Origin: Turnera subulata
Lineage: Eukaryota; Streptophyta; Magnoliopsida; Malpighiales; Passifloraceae
Length of the DNA stretch: 64,000 nt
Reading direction: 5' to 3'
Assembly: GCA_028386065.3 (NCBI GenBank)
Contig: JAKUCV010001080.1
Span: forward strand, 65,116 to 129,115
Positions 23,166 through 33,404 of the stretch are shown here, one piece after another (positions within the stretch are counted from its first letter, which is position 1; each line of letters opens with the position of its first letter). Below the pieces are notes generated by a model. That model was given only the letters and a program-made list of their open reading frames with translations. It made no database searches and was not told the origin of the DNA. A program made the translations under genes and the position numbers.

Positions 23166-23420
23166 CCTAGAAAAATCTAATTAAGATCAAATGTGATCCT
23201 TAACGGCTTTGGGTTGGTTAAAACACCTAGCCCATATAGTCCGGCCAACAAATGACTACAACCCCAAAATCTGTAGCTCACTCTGTTTCCACAACCTAAA
23301 AAGTTTAATTAAGAGCAAAAGTGATCCTTGACGGCTTTGGTTTGGTTAAACCACCTAGCCCATATAGTCCAGCCAACAGATGACTGCAACCCCAATATCT
23401 GTAGCACTCTGTTTCCACAG
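23166..23420. repeat. Diverged tandem duplication of about 128 bp
   Basis: Two head-to-tail units, starting near 23166 and 23295, share the cores 'gatcctt.acggctttgg', 'cctagcccatatagtcc' and 'gtagc(tc)actctgtttccac'. They differ at many positions, so the duplication is older than the one at 15877-16042. Confidence 0.85.
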
Positions 23421-23494
23421 CTCAAAAATTTTGTAATGTCCCAAAATTTATTTCTCCTTTATAGGAAAAATTTTCTATGCTGGAGATGGCTTCT

Positions 23495-23690
23495 ATTTTT
23501 TTAGTTTTTCATTCGATATTCGGAATTTTGTGCCGATTAATTGGGATTCGACCTGAGTCGTGCACTTAGTGGATGAGCCTCCAAATGAGAATTTTTTTTT
23601 ACATACACGAAGATTCAAAAGTCGAACCGGAGTACATCGTTTAAGCTAAACGAACGAATCTTGCTTCCTTCCTCTTAATGTTCATTTGAT
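23495..23690 (-). mobile_element. SINE-like copy, minus strand
   Basis: Read on the minus strand, the sequence has a B-box-like CCGGTTCGACTT, an internal A-run, and then a 3' module 'gtcgaatcccaattaatcgg' ... 'tccgaatatcgaatg' followed by a short A-rich tail. That module is clearly related to the 3' module of the SINE at 15495-15688, while the 5' bodies differ. No target site duplication was identified. Confidence 0.5.
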
Positions 23691-24095
23691 GCCAAGAAAC
23701 CAAAATCTCAACGAGTCCAATAATTTCACTTTTGCGGAACACCTAAGTAGGCGTAGTAGCGTACTGAAGATCTGTGAACTGATTAATGTTTGCCAGATAG
23801 CAATTTAGAATTGGTGAGAATTTTTTCTCGCTACATGATTGGGGCTATCTTTTCTTTATACATATATTGGTGTGATTTATTCATTGGGCTATATGTTATC
23901 ATTTTTGACATAATCAAATGTCTTACATATATGCTAAGTGGAATTCCACTCACACAATCAACATTAATTTGAAAGAATCTTAAAATATTCGTAAGTTGAC
24001 CCAATTTTTACAAGTTAATGTGCTTGAATGACTCAGATTAAATATAAGGAATAAATTGATCAATAGAGTAAATTGTAAGACAATTTAGTTGTTAG
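23691..24095. other. AT-rich spacer
   Basis: No gene or recognisable element; ends at the 5' LTR of the next element. Confidence 0.4.
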
Positions 24096-24359
24096 TGTTG
24101 GGTATTAAACTAAGCCTAATTTAGTTGGGTTTGAAAGTCTTTATGTAATTGGGTTTTAAGAGTCCAAGTCCATTTCAGTTTAGGAGTCATGTCTTGTCCG
24201 TTAAGTCAGAGTCTCTATAAGTAGGTGCGTCAGGGTTTTATTATTATGTGTAGTAAATAACAGTTGTGAGTGTGACTACCGTGAGGGACACCGCAGTGTC
24301 GCCTAGGTCTCAAATTAAATAATAAAGTTTGTGTGTTGAGTGAATTCTTATATTCTACA
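24096..24359 (+). repeat. 5' LTR of the gag-only element
   Basis: The LTR runs from TGTTGGGTATT to TATATTCTACA and is highly similar to 32623-32873. It contains a possible TATA element (ctctataagtagg) near its middle. Confidence 0.88.
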
Positions 24360-24520
24360 CTTGGTAACGGAACCTGTGTAGGTGTAGAAGAAATTGAAGC
24401 TGCACAAGAGTTGAACGATTGTGTTCGTGGAAAAAATTGATTGTGTTTGTGAAGAAAAGAAAAGTTCGTGGAGCCTGTGATGATCCGATGATCCGGTGAG
24501 ACGCTGCGCAACGAAAGAAA

Positions 24521-24922
24521 AAAGATAGTGTTCGTGTTCGAGGTAAACAAACAGTTTGTGAAAAGAATTGCAAAAAAATCTGGGGTTGCGTGAATTTGCT
24601 GGAGGAAAGATTGGCAAAGAATATAAAGTTAAAGAGCTGCGTTGATTTGTTAAAGCTGCGCCGGGAAACCTGCAAGCCAGTACAAGGGAGAAAATAAGTG
24701 AAGCACGGTGGCTGGTACGTTAAAGATAGTGTTCGTGTTCGAGGTAAACAAACAGTTCGTGAAAAGAATTGCAAAAAAATCTGGGGTTGCGTGAATTTGC
24801 TGGAGGAAAGATTGGCAAAGAATATAAAGTTAAAGAGCTGCGTTAATTTGTTAAAGCTGCGCCGTGAAACCTGCAAGCCAGTACAAGGGAGAAAATAAGT
24901 GAAGCACGGTGGCTGGTACGTT
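24521..24922 (+). repeat. 201-bp tandem duplication in the leader of the gag-only element
   Basis: Two nearly identical 201-bp units start 'aaagatagtgttcgtg' at 24521 and 24722. They sit between the primer binding site and gag. The Copia insertion point (24925) is exactly at the end of the second unit. Confidence 0.92.
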
Positions 24923-24924
24923 AA

Positions 24925-25128
24925 TGGTATTTATATATTTGATGATTAAGATGAAGGAGAAAGAGGAAGAGGAAGAGAAGAAGACAATAGAGCTGGCCAA
25001 AGAAAATGCAGAGCTCGGATGTATTTTTATTACCCCAAAATGATCAATACAATGAGCAACAATTTATAGTCATGATTTGGCTACTAAAGGACAAAATTAT
25101 GTTAAGGAATGACATTCATTTTATAACA
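24925..25128 (-). repeat. 3' LTR of the nested Copia element
   Basis: 204 bp, highly similar to 30578-30776; the polypurine tract CAAGGGGGAG (minus strand) adjoins it at 25129-25138. Confidence 0.9.
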
Positions 25129-25319
25129 CTCCCCCTTGAATGTCATTATGCTGGGATAGATTACGTTTTTGGGAGAACTGCCTCGTTAAAAACCTTACCA
25201 AGAAAAACCCAGTGGGATAAAAACTTGGTGAAGGAAAAAAAAGTGCAGTGCGTATTCTACTCCCCCTCATTTTGGCTTCTCTTGATTGCTTAATGCCGTT
25301 GCATGCCAATCATCCTTGT

Positions 25320-27760
25320 CAACTTCTGGTGACGTATGCTTTGTCCGATCACTTTTGATACAGCATTACTTTAATGGGACAATTGTAGGCAGCACAAATC
25401 TTCATAATTTGTTGTTGGAGCATTTTTCTCGCCATCTTGCTTTTGTGGTCCCGATGATATAGCAAATTCATGTGTAAAGTTGTAGCAGATTTCCGTCTGT
25501 GCTTTATGTGGATCAAACAAAGGACCTGCATCTGCAAAACCAACTATATTTTCTTCGAGCTTACAGGAGGATTAATATAATACCACATCTTATTATATCC
25601 CGAAGATAAGAATATAGCCATATCTTGTCGATAGGCTTATGGTAAAAACTGCAGGCTTCATGTTACCAACATGATAAATTGCACTTTGACATGGTGCTCC
25701 AGGACCAATGAGATTTTTCAGCTCAAAATTCTTTACTAAAAGCATAGCACGGTATTTGGAAGCTTCTTCAGGAGTTCTAATAATATTTAGAACACAATAA
25801 TAGTATCTAAATCATTAATCATCAACGATGATAATAATTAATTCTCATATGAACTAATTAAATAAAACACATAGAGCATAATCATTATAATATAGATACT
25901 CAAAATGGTTCAAAACATCTAAAGAACAATTATATATATTCCTGGAAATTTGTTGCTTCAAGCAACTTGAATCCTTCAGGGATTCTCATGCATATGTCAT
26001 GACTTATGGATCCATAGAAACGGGCTGTAATAGCATCCATTTGACGCATTTCTAATTCCTTTCATATTATGCCAGACTTAAAAATAATTGCACCCACCAC
26101 AGGAGAGTATTTCTCCTCACAATTAATATCGGGTCGTTGGGTGAAAACTTGTGCTATAAGCCGTGCTTTGTATTTTATTGTTTTATTTACTTCATTTCCT
26201 TTTCCGCACAAGTACCCATTTTATGACCAATCGATTTTTACACCATCTGCTGTACGGACTACAGGTCCAAAAATTTCTCGCTTCACAAGCGAGTCTAAAA
26301 CAACCTTAAAAATATTTCTATTTTGGCCAATCATTCTGCGCCTACATTCATCAAGAGAAGTAGGTTCATGATCCTCATTTTCTTTCATAATATTTAGCGC
26401 TACATCATAAGAATTCCGTTGACGATTATTTCACGTCGGTTCCATCTTGTTTCTGACACTGTAATGGAGATCTCATCATTTTCATTTATTTCAGGTACCT
26501 GAGTTACTTCTGGAACTTTATCAATTGTGTCAAAAAACCAACCTCTTCTGCAGGACTTTTAATTTGAACCTCTACTGGAGGTCTTATTTTTTTACTGGGG
26601 CCATCTTTATCTCTTTGCTCCTTTTTCTCTATCGAGAATTTTTCATTGGAACCGAGCATATTCTACGCTTCTGGCGTACTTTGGATTCATTTGCATATTT
26701 TAATTGTTCTCCAAGAACATTATTTCGAGCAGGAGCATTCGCAGCTGGTATGGTCACACTTTTTAAATAAATATGTCTGGCAATTGACTTATCAAATTTT
26801 GCAAATGAATCATCTTTTGAACTTCAGGTTCACACTAATTTGTTAAAGGATCAAAAATAAATGTTGAATAACATTTTAATTATATCTTGATCCAACTGCT
26901 TATTTCCTCCCTCTGATGTTGGGTAAACACTTTAAGCAAATATGTCTCCAATCTTAAATTAATGGTTTCAACTACTTTGTAACTGATGGAGATTTTTATA
27001 CCCAACATCTATTCCCTGCCTTCTTTAAAGGACCAGTTTTACTATGCTGTGGTGGAGCATTAAATACTGTACAACCAATGGTCCGAAGGTGGAAGATACT
27101 AGGTTCGTGACCATGAACCAATGGGGAGATCTTATGATCTTATGATATCTTATTGGCTTGATGCACATTTGCTGCGTGTAAAATATTATGTTCTCAAATA
27201 GTAATATCTCTTTAGCAATGGTCCTACAATTAATTGGAAATATTCGCCCAGATCGGTTTGGATTTATTTCCAACAATATACATTATCCATTGAAGAGATA
27301 TACCAGTATTATTAAGGCATATAGTCTTACAAGATAATTAGGAATGTATACCCGCAATTGGCTTAATCATAATAAGCGCGCAACATGCCAACTTGCGTCT
27401 GATAAGTACACAATATACCATCTAGTCGATGCATCGATTTAAAACAATAAAATTACCTAGATGGTTAACACAACGGAATTATTTGTCCGCGTATATGTCC
27501 TTGAATTATTGCCAAGAACTTGCTGGTAGTTCTGATGCCAACCTCATCATAGGAAGGCTGAATAATTAATTTTGTTTTTCCGCAGCAAACAAACACATGG
27601 AAATTCATTGATTGTAAAAACTTCTGGTTTTTCAACCGAATGAATTCTGTGCATTATTATTGATCCGGGATGGCCCAACCGGTCATGCAAAATAAATCAA
27701 TAAACCAATTTCTAGTCGGTTTCAGCTTCGGGTTGTGCGAACTATGTATTTAAAACTTAG
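25320..27760 (-). pseudogene. Copia pol remnants (GAG-pre-integrase, integrase, reverse transcriptase, RNase H)
   Basis: On the minus strand, a GAG-pre-integrase trace HDRLGHPGSI-like lies near 27690-27640. Integrase sequence from there to about 26450 is too decayed to delimit. Reverse transcriptase is clearest at 26420-25900: blocks resembling FGPVV-T--GVK, NEV-K-IKYKARLIAQ-F-QRP, CEEKYSPVV and IPEGFK occur in the expected order. RNase H traces follow at about 25560-25320 (ADAG-LFDPHKA). Several in-frame stops and frameshifts interrupt every block, so no functional protein is possible. Confidence 0.75.
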
Positions 27761-28090
27761 AAAAAATTATTTTTCAGCTTCGGGCTGGTAAATAATAAAT
27801 CAATCATCCAACTTCTATTTGGTGCCAGCTTCGAGCTGTGCATACTATGTATTGAATAATTTTAAGAATTATTTGCTAGCTTCAGGCTAGCGTCAGTTTC
27901 GAGCTATAGTGTACCAGCTTCAGGCTGCTATATAATAACTTAGGAAAATATATTTACCAGCTGTAAATTATATATCCATCGGCCAACTTCTAGTTGTGAT
28001 CAGCTTCAGGCTGTACAAACCGTGTATTTAATAACTTAAAATTGCTAGCTTGAGGCTAGTGCATTCCAGCTTCTGGCTGAATTTGATAAG
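27715..28090 (-). repeat. Array of short palindromes, CAGCTTCGGGCTG type
   Basis: About ten imperfect palindromes of 11-13 bases, such as cagcttcgggctg, cagcttcgagctg, tagcttgaggcta and cagcttctggctg, recur at irregular intervals of about 20-75 bases in AT-rich sequence. On the minus strand they lie between gag and GAG-pre-integrase, so they may be remains of a coding repeat. Confidence 0.75.
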
Positions 28091-28394
28091 CTTTAATTAC
28101 TCGATTATTTATGTAGCATAATCTAAAGAATAATGCTGGTAAACTTTCCACAGCTTGCTTGTTAGCTATGGCAACAGCCTTTTTAATATAGAGATATTCA
28201 ACAACTCATTCACATATCGTCTCAATACACTATTTGCTCGAAAAATAAGAGAGCAGAACTCGTTTTTCACAGTTTATTCATCTGCTGTAGGGGTACATAT
28301 AGTATAGGTATATGTGCAACAGCATTCGCATACAGTTTTCCACGTTTAATAACTCTCCCCCTTGAATATTGTTGCATTTTGGGTAGGTGAATTT

Positions 28395-28660
28395 TTACTC
28401 TTTAGGAGTATAATAATAAAATTCAAGCTCTTCTAGAGCATAAATATTTTACTCTTCCGGAGTATGTTATTCTATAATAAAATTTGTGCTCTTCAAGAGC
28501 TTAAATATTTGCTCTTCAAGAGCATAGTAAAACTTGTGCTCTTCCGGAGCTTAATATATACTTTTCTAGAGTATATTGAAAGCTATGCTCTTCCGGAGCG
28601 TAAATATATATATACTCTTCTAGAGTATGGAAAACTTGTGCTCTTCTAGAGCATCTTTTT
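28395..28660 (-). repeat. Array of short palindromes, GCTCTTCCGGAGC type
   Basis: Ten palindromes of 11-13 bases follow at about 22-48 base spacing: ctcttNNNgag cores with centres TAG, CTAG, CCGG or CAAG, extended by G...C or A...T. On the minus strand the units read roughly A-P/L-E-E-H followed by an aromatic-rich spacer. That suggests a degenerate peptide repeat of 8-9 residues in the gag-pol spacer region. Confidence 0.8.
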
Positions 28661-28889
28661 CTCATTTTGAGATTATACTGTCATATATGACATATGAATG
28701 ATTTCCATTTTATTAGATACAGAATACTTCATCGCATTGTCTTCAGGACAAATGTCCGAGTCATAATTTTAAAAATAACAATATTACATTCATATGGAAC
28801 ATTAAGCAGTTATAATATGCGGTAAAGTAAATACAATGGAATAAATATAACAAATAATAATAAAAGCTGAAAATAAAATCATTCAATAT

Positions 28890-29558
28890 AAATTAACTTG
28901 CACCTTCAAGGTAAGTAAGATAAGAATTATATCCAAGCATCGTGGTCATCAATAGATGGTTTCATCAATATTAGATTGATAACCATTTGCACGATGCCTT
29001 ATTATATGGTCTGTTTGTGACCAATTTCATGTTCATAGCCATGGCCGAAATTATCATATACACTCATATTCACTTCAGGGAATGGAGCAGGGCCAATTGA
29101 ATGGAATTTATAATTTTTTTTCAAATTTATAAGTCATCCCTCCGTTCTTCCATGATAAGGCATAGGATGAAATATTTTGTGAATTCTCTGTCTTCATATT
29201 GCTACTGCATTTCGTATTCCGTATCATCATCAACAATTTATTCTCCACACACAATATAATCTGAGAATTCATTCGAAATATAACTGCATGGTTGCAACTT
29301 CAGGTGCATATACATGCAACAAAACTCTGGGAGAATATCTATCCTCTGACGGTCATATAATATCCCACTTCTGGTGGTCATATTTTTCTTCAATTTTTGT
29401 TTCCAAAAATCTGCAGGATCTTTGATCAATAAGACTTCCAGTCTTTGCCGTATTTCCTTTTTTATTGAGTCTTCCAGACTATTAGCATTTAAATACATTT
29501 CAGCGCCCACAACAAATTTCTTCTGGAAATTTTAAGGGCCTCGAAATTCAAATTGCAT
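28890..29558 (-). pseudogene. Copia gag remnant
   Basis: From a possible start at 29558 the minus strand encodes a Copia gag-like protein. The best block is an open 90 codons (29510-29238): AEMYLNANSLEDSIK, DPADFWKQ, ILPEFCCMYMHLKLQP and a SNEFSDYI segment, which line up with the Retrotran_gag/UBN2 pattern. Decayed traces of EFTKYF, a NSI-PAPF-EVN-like segment and glycine/histidine-rich sequence follow to about 28900. A stop lies after FRGP near the N-terminus, and the zinc knuckle is not intact. Confidence 0.7.
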
Positions 29559-29716
29559 AATTCCAAAAATTAAATGAATTACTAATTAAAATAAATAAAC
29601 ATGGGCCTTTTATTAATTAGCCCAATTAAAAATAAATAACCGAAAGTTAAATGCGATGGGCCTTGTACGAGCCCAGGCAAAACGTTAATGAAATTAAAAG
29701 CGAGAAATTAAATGCA

Positions 29717-29914
29717 ATGGGCCTTTTAATAGCCCAATCTTAATTTAAATAAAAATATAAAATATGCTTACTCGATAAATTTTCATCAATAATATATAAT
29801 ATATCATAATAATACATGGGCCTTTTAATAGCCCAATCGTAATTTAAATAAAAATATAAGATATGCTTACTTGATAAATCTTTCAGCAATAATATATAAT
29901 ATACCATACTAATA
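29717..29914 (-). repeat. 99-bp tandem duplication in the Copia leader
   Basis: Two units beginning 'atgggccttttaatagccca' at about 29717 and 29816 are head to tail with few differences. The palindromic GGGCC...GGCCC-like motif 'tgggcc....agccca' also occurs in the preceding sequence. Confidence 0.85.
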
Positions 29915-30577
29915 CCCGATTACTATTCCGATATTTATATTTTGATAATTTCGTTTTCATTAATTTCCCATTTTTTTAATTTTCGGGTTGGGCCTTGAAT
30001 AGTACAGCCCAGGCTCATAATAGTAACAACCCAAGGAAGTGAATAGTGCAGCCCAGGCCCACGACCCTTAGCCCAGCCAAGCCCGCGGGTCAAACCCGAC
30101 CCGGATCATGACCCGTCCGGGTCGTTTTCAACCCGTGGCGGGTGCTCACCTGCAGTGGTGACGGCGCGAGGCGGCGAGTGACGACGGTTGCACTGGACGG
30201 TGGCACGAGCGCGACGCGAGGCTGGGACGGCATTGGACAGCGGCGGCGCGGCGTCGCTGGTCAGGAACAGGCGCGGGAAGGGGCAGATCCAACGGAACAG
30301 CCGTCGGGTCTTCCTCTCATTCTGGCGCGTCAGACGGCGGCGAAAAATGGAGGCAGCAGCACTGAGATGGCGACGGCACGACGGGCTCGTCGGTGGTGAC
30401 GGTGTCGCGCGAGGCGGCGCGGAACTCCTCGCGGTGAACAGTAACCAGCGGCGAAAATGGCTGGTTTTCTTCCATTTTCTGCTCCAATATTCTTCTTCAT
30501 TTTTCAGGTTTTCTACTTGGATTTTCCTGCACTGGGTAGAGCGTGATCGTGCTGATAACGTGTTATAAAAGTTATAA
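29915..30577 (-). other. Copia 5' leader
   Basis: Between the 5' LTR and gag the element has a leader. Next to the LTR it carries the motif ATAACACGTTATCAGCACGA (30566-30547 on the minus strand), commonly seen at this position in plant Copia elements and probably including the primer binding site. Next comes a GC-rich stretch (about 30080-30470), unusual for this window, whose long frames have no domain and look compositional. Confidence 0.6.
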
Positions 30578-30776
30578 TGGTATTTATATGTTTGATGATT
30601 AAGATGAAGGAGAAAGAGGGAGAGGAAGAGAAGAAGACAATAGAGCTGGCCAAAGAAAATGCAGAGCTCGGGTGTATTTTTATTATCCAAAATGATCAAT
30701 ACAATGAGCAACAATTTATAGCCATGATCTGCTAAAGGAAAAAATTATGTTAAGTAATGACATTCATTTTATAACA
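30578..30776 (-). repeat. 5' LTR of the nested Copia element
   Basis: 199 bp, highly similar to 24925-25128; TGTTAT start at 30776-30771 on the minus strand. Confidence 0.9.
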
Positions 30777-31264
30777 CTTTTATTGAAAAAAAAAAAAAAA
30801 AGAAGAGGCAGACTTGATTTGTTTGTTGGGCTTTGCAAAGTGACCCAAAACCAAGTTGCAGTACCAGGAAAAGAATCTGGTGACGAGGAAAAAAATTGGA
30901 ATTGGTTGTGTTGTTGAAAAAATTGTTCGTGGTGAACTCGTGTAAAAAAAGAAGAAGGCGTGTTCGTGGAGCACCTGGTTTTGTTGACACAAACAATTCG
31001 AAACAAACGAATTGGTCGCCAGGAGAAAAGACTTTGGTTTTGTACGTTTGCCATAAAAAATGAGGTACGCTTTTTGTATGGCTTTGAGATATTCTTTTGG
31101 TTGCAAAGTCAAAAAAAAAAACACAAAAAAAATTCAGTTTTGTTTTCGGTTAGGTGGGCTAGGTATACTTTTTGGAAGAAGTTTCAATTTATTTGCAAGA
31201 GTTGGAAAAAAAAAAGAAAAGAAACTCTGGTTGTCTTGATTTTTTTTCGTGGAGATAATTTGGC

Positions 31265-32386
31265 ATGGATACACAGTATGTGGAGTGTCTCGTTTTTAGA
31301 TTTAACGGCAAAAATTATTTCGAGATATGGTAAAGGCAGATGCGGACTTTCTTCAAACATATTAGAGTATGGAATGTCATTCAAGATGGGATTCAAAGTC
31401 ACACTGAAGAAGAGGTGGAGAAGAATGATGAAGTACTGTACTATCTCAAACAACAAATAGATGTTCAAGTTTCTAAAAATTTCGGACATGTTTAAACGGC
31501 AAAAGAGTAATGGGATGCTTTGTAGAAAACTTATAGTGGTGGAGAGAATGTGAAAAAAGTCAGTTTGGAAGAGTTGAAAAAAGAGTTTGAGTTTCTCCAT
31601 ATGGGAGAGGAAGAAACAGTTGATGTTTATTTCTGTCGGATACAGAAATTTGTCAATGGTTTGAGAGCAAATGGAGAGAAGAATACAGATTTTCAGGTTG
31701 TAAAGAAAATTTTCCGAAGCCTACCGTCTAGTTTTGATTGCAAAGTGAAAGCTATTGAAGAATTCCAAGATCTCAAAACTTTGACAATTGATGTGTTAAA
31801 AGCTAAATTAATTGTCCATGAGAATCGCCTCAATTTCAGGAAAGGGAGGACAAGTGAACAACAACAGTGTGAAAACAATGCCAATGACAGTCAAGTAGAT
31901 GTTGTGAAGAGTGGTGTGAATAACTCTTGTGGTTCAGACACATTGACAAGTTGCGACATGGAAGACAAGTTTGATGACGAAGTCAGAAGATTGGGAAGAA
32001 TTGAGGTGGAAAATTTGTCACTGTCAGATTACAGTCAAGATTCCAGGTTTAATGGTGAATGCTACAGGTTGTCCAGAATCAAGGTCGAAGAATTATTTTC
32101 TCAAGAGGAGGAAAAGGAAGAGTTGATGGTTCAAGAAAATATTTTTTCTTGCCAGGGGGACAATGTAAGCAAACAGATAGAAGCTGAACAATTAGAGGAG
32201 AAGAAAGATGTGGTAATTGTTGAGCAAGAAGAGGAGAGAAAGCCAAAAGAGATTAAAGAGAAGGAAGTTGAAGCAATAGATTTTATTTGTGGTGAAGAAA
32301 TTGATTTTATTGGTGTTGATCAATTTTTCTCAACCAAGGGTGTAAGCAACTTTGTTGAGAGTGTTCTTGGAAGCAACAAGGAATGA
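31265..32386 (+). pseudogene. Gag-like gene of the gag-only LTR element
   Basis: One frame of 373 codons from ATG 31265 encodes a Copia-type gag (UBN2/DUF4219 pattern): FNGKNYFEIW, then LKQQIDVQVSKNF, VKKVSLEELKKEFEFLHM and VKKIFRSLPSSFDCKVKAIEE. It is interrupted near the N-terminus by TAA 31331, TAA 31493, TAA 31508 and TAG 31523. From 31550 the remaining 278 codons are open. After the gag core there is no zinc knuckle; instead the C-terminal half is strongly acidic and lysine-rich (runs such as EEEKEEL and EEERKPKEIKEKEVE), probably coiled. No pol sequence follows before the 3' LTR. Confidence 0.8.
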
Positions 32387-32622
32387 GAGACAGTCCAAGA
32401 TGTCATTGACAAGCAAGATGAAGCCTGGAAGATGCACTTGAAGTATATCATGCAATTTGGAAAGAAGGTGAAGCTGAAGGCTTGGTTTGACTCAAGAAAG
32501 ATGTTACTATTCGAAGCAATGTTCGACTTAGTCACTGCAACAACAATGACGCTGAAGGCACTTGCAATTGATGGCATTGGGTATAGTCATGTTTTACTTG
32601 TAGCTTAGTTTAAGGGAAACAT

Positions 32623-32873
32623 TGTTGGGTATTAAACTAAGCCTAATTTAGTTGGGTTTGAAAGTCTTTATGTAATTGGGTTTTAAGAGTCCAAGTCTAG
32701 TTCAGTTTAGGAGTCATGTCTTGTCCGTTAAGTCAGAGTCTCTATAATTAGGTGCGTCAGGATTTTATTATTATGTGTCGCAAATAATAGTTGTGAGTGT
32801 GGCTAACGTGAGCGGTGTCACCTAGGTCTCAAATTGAATAATAAAGTTTGTGTTGAGTGAATTCTTATATTCT
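32623..32873 (+). repeat. 3' LTR of the gag-only element
   Basis: Matches 24096-24359 with substitutions and short deletions; the terminal ACA is replaced by TTG. Confidence 0.88.
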
Positions 32874-33394
32874 TTGTATATTGATCATAGACTGTACTAT
32901 GGTCCGGAAACGATTGCTCCACAATCATCATAGATAGTATTCTGATCCTTTGGCCATTTAATAATCAGCAGGAAGGTTCCGGAAGCGATTTCTCCACATA
33001 ATATTTCACGCTTTTTTGGGGTTTTTTTTTTTTCTGGTTAGAAGATTTATGTCAGTTTTCGTCATGTGCAGCAACTGCCTTTAATTAGATTTTATAATTT
33101 AAGCAAAATGCTTACCGTTGAATACTGCCCTTGCTTCTTTCAAAGTGCATGGATGACATAGGAGGTGATGTAAAGTGGCTGATAACCTAATTTATATATT
33201 GCTTACTTGAATGAGACATATATACATTGATTGCACCATTATTTTAAACCTTAATAGCCTTTAGATAAAGATGGTGGTGCGATATATCAATGTCAAAGTG
33301 ATATTTCATTATGTCATCCCGAAAATTTCAAGCCTACAAATCAGCTCCCGTTTCTTACAGCTTTGTTCTTGCTTATCCAGTTATTCTCCCTGGA
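32874..33394. other. AT-rich spacer
   Basis: No gene or clear element. It contains two related phrases, 'ggtccggaaacgattgctccaca' (32903) and 'gttccggaagcgatttctccaca' (32977), that may be traces of a small duplication. Confidence 0.4.
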
Positions 33395-33404
33395 GAGTTT
33401 TTTT

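Larger units (their letters stand above)
24925..30776 (-). mobile_element. Ty1/Copia retrotransposon nested in the gag-only element
   Basis: Read on the minus strand: 5' LTR 30776-30578, a leader containing ATAACACGTTATCAGCACGA, decayed gag, two arrays of short palindromes, GAG-pre-integrase, integrase remnants, reverse transcriptase, RNase H, a polypurine tract (CAAGGGGGAG, 25138-25129) and the 3' LTR 25128-24925. LTRs are about 200 bp, start TGTTATAAAATGAATGTC and end AAATACCA. The gag-to-RNase H order with integrase before reverse transcriptase is Copia-type. All genes have stops and frameshifts. The flanking five bases (GTTAA and CTTTT) do not match, so the target site duplication is lost or the boundary is altered. 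Confidence 0.88.
24096..32873 (+). mobile_element. Gag-only non-autonomous LTR retrotransposon, split by a Copia insertion
   Basis: Two direct LTRs of about 260 bp (24096-24359 and 32623-32873) bound the element. After the 5' LTR comes TTGGTAACGGAACC, close to the initiator-Met primer binding site TTGGTATCAGAGCC. Before the 3' LTR is a weak purine tract, TTTAAGGGAAACAT. Without the nested Copia element the unit is only about 2.9 kb and encodes one gag-like protein; no protease, integrase, reverse transcriptase or RNase H is visible. It would depend on enzymes from another Copia-type element. This fits the idea of TR-GAG elements, here with a Copia-type gag. No target site duplication was found, and the 3' LTR lacks the last few bases. 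Confidence 0.8.

Noticed and set aside
24230..24876. Minus-strand frames with repeated FFANLSSSKFTQPQ segments
   Set aside because: They are produced by the 201-bp tandem duplication read on the wrong strand of the leader.
28395..28660. CRISPR-like array of short repeats
   Set aside because: The repeats are 11-13-base palindromes without unique spacers of constant length, in a plant retrotransposon; not CRISPR.
30106..30714. 202-codon minus-strand frame
   Set aside because: It runs across the Copia LTR and GC-rich leader without any domain; not a plausible gene.
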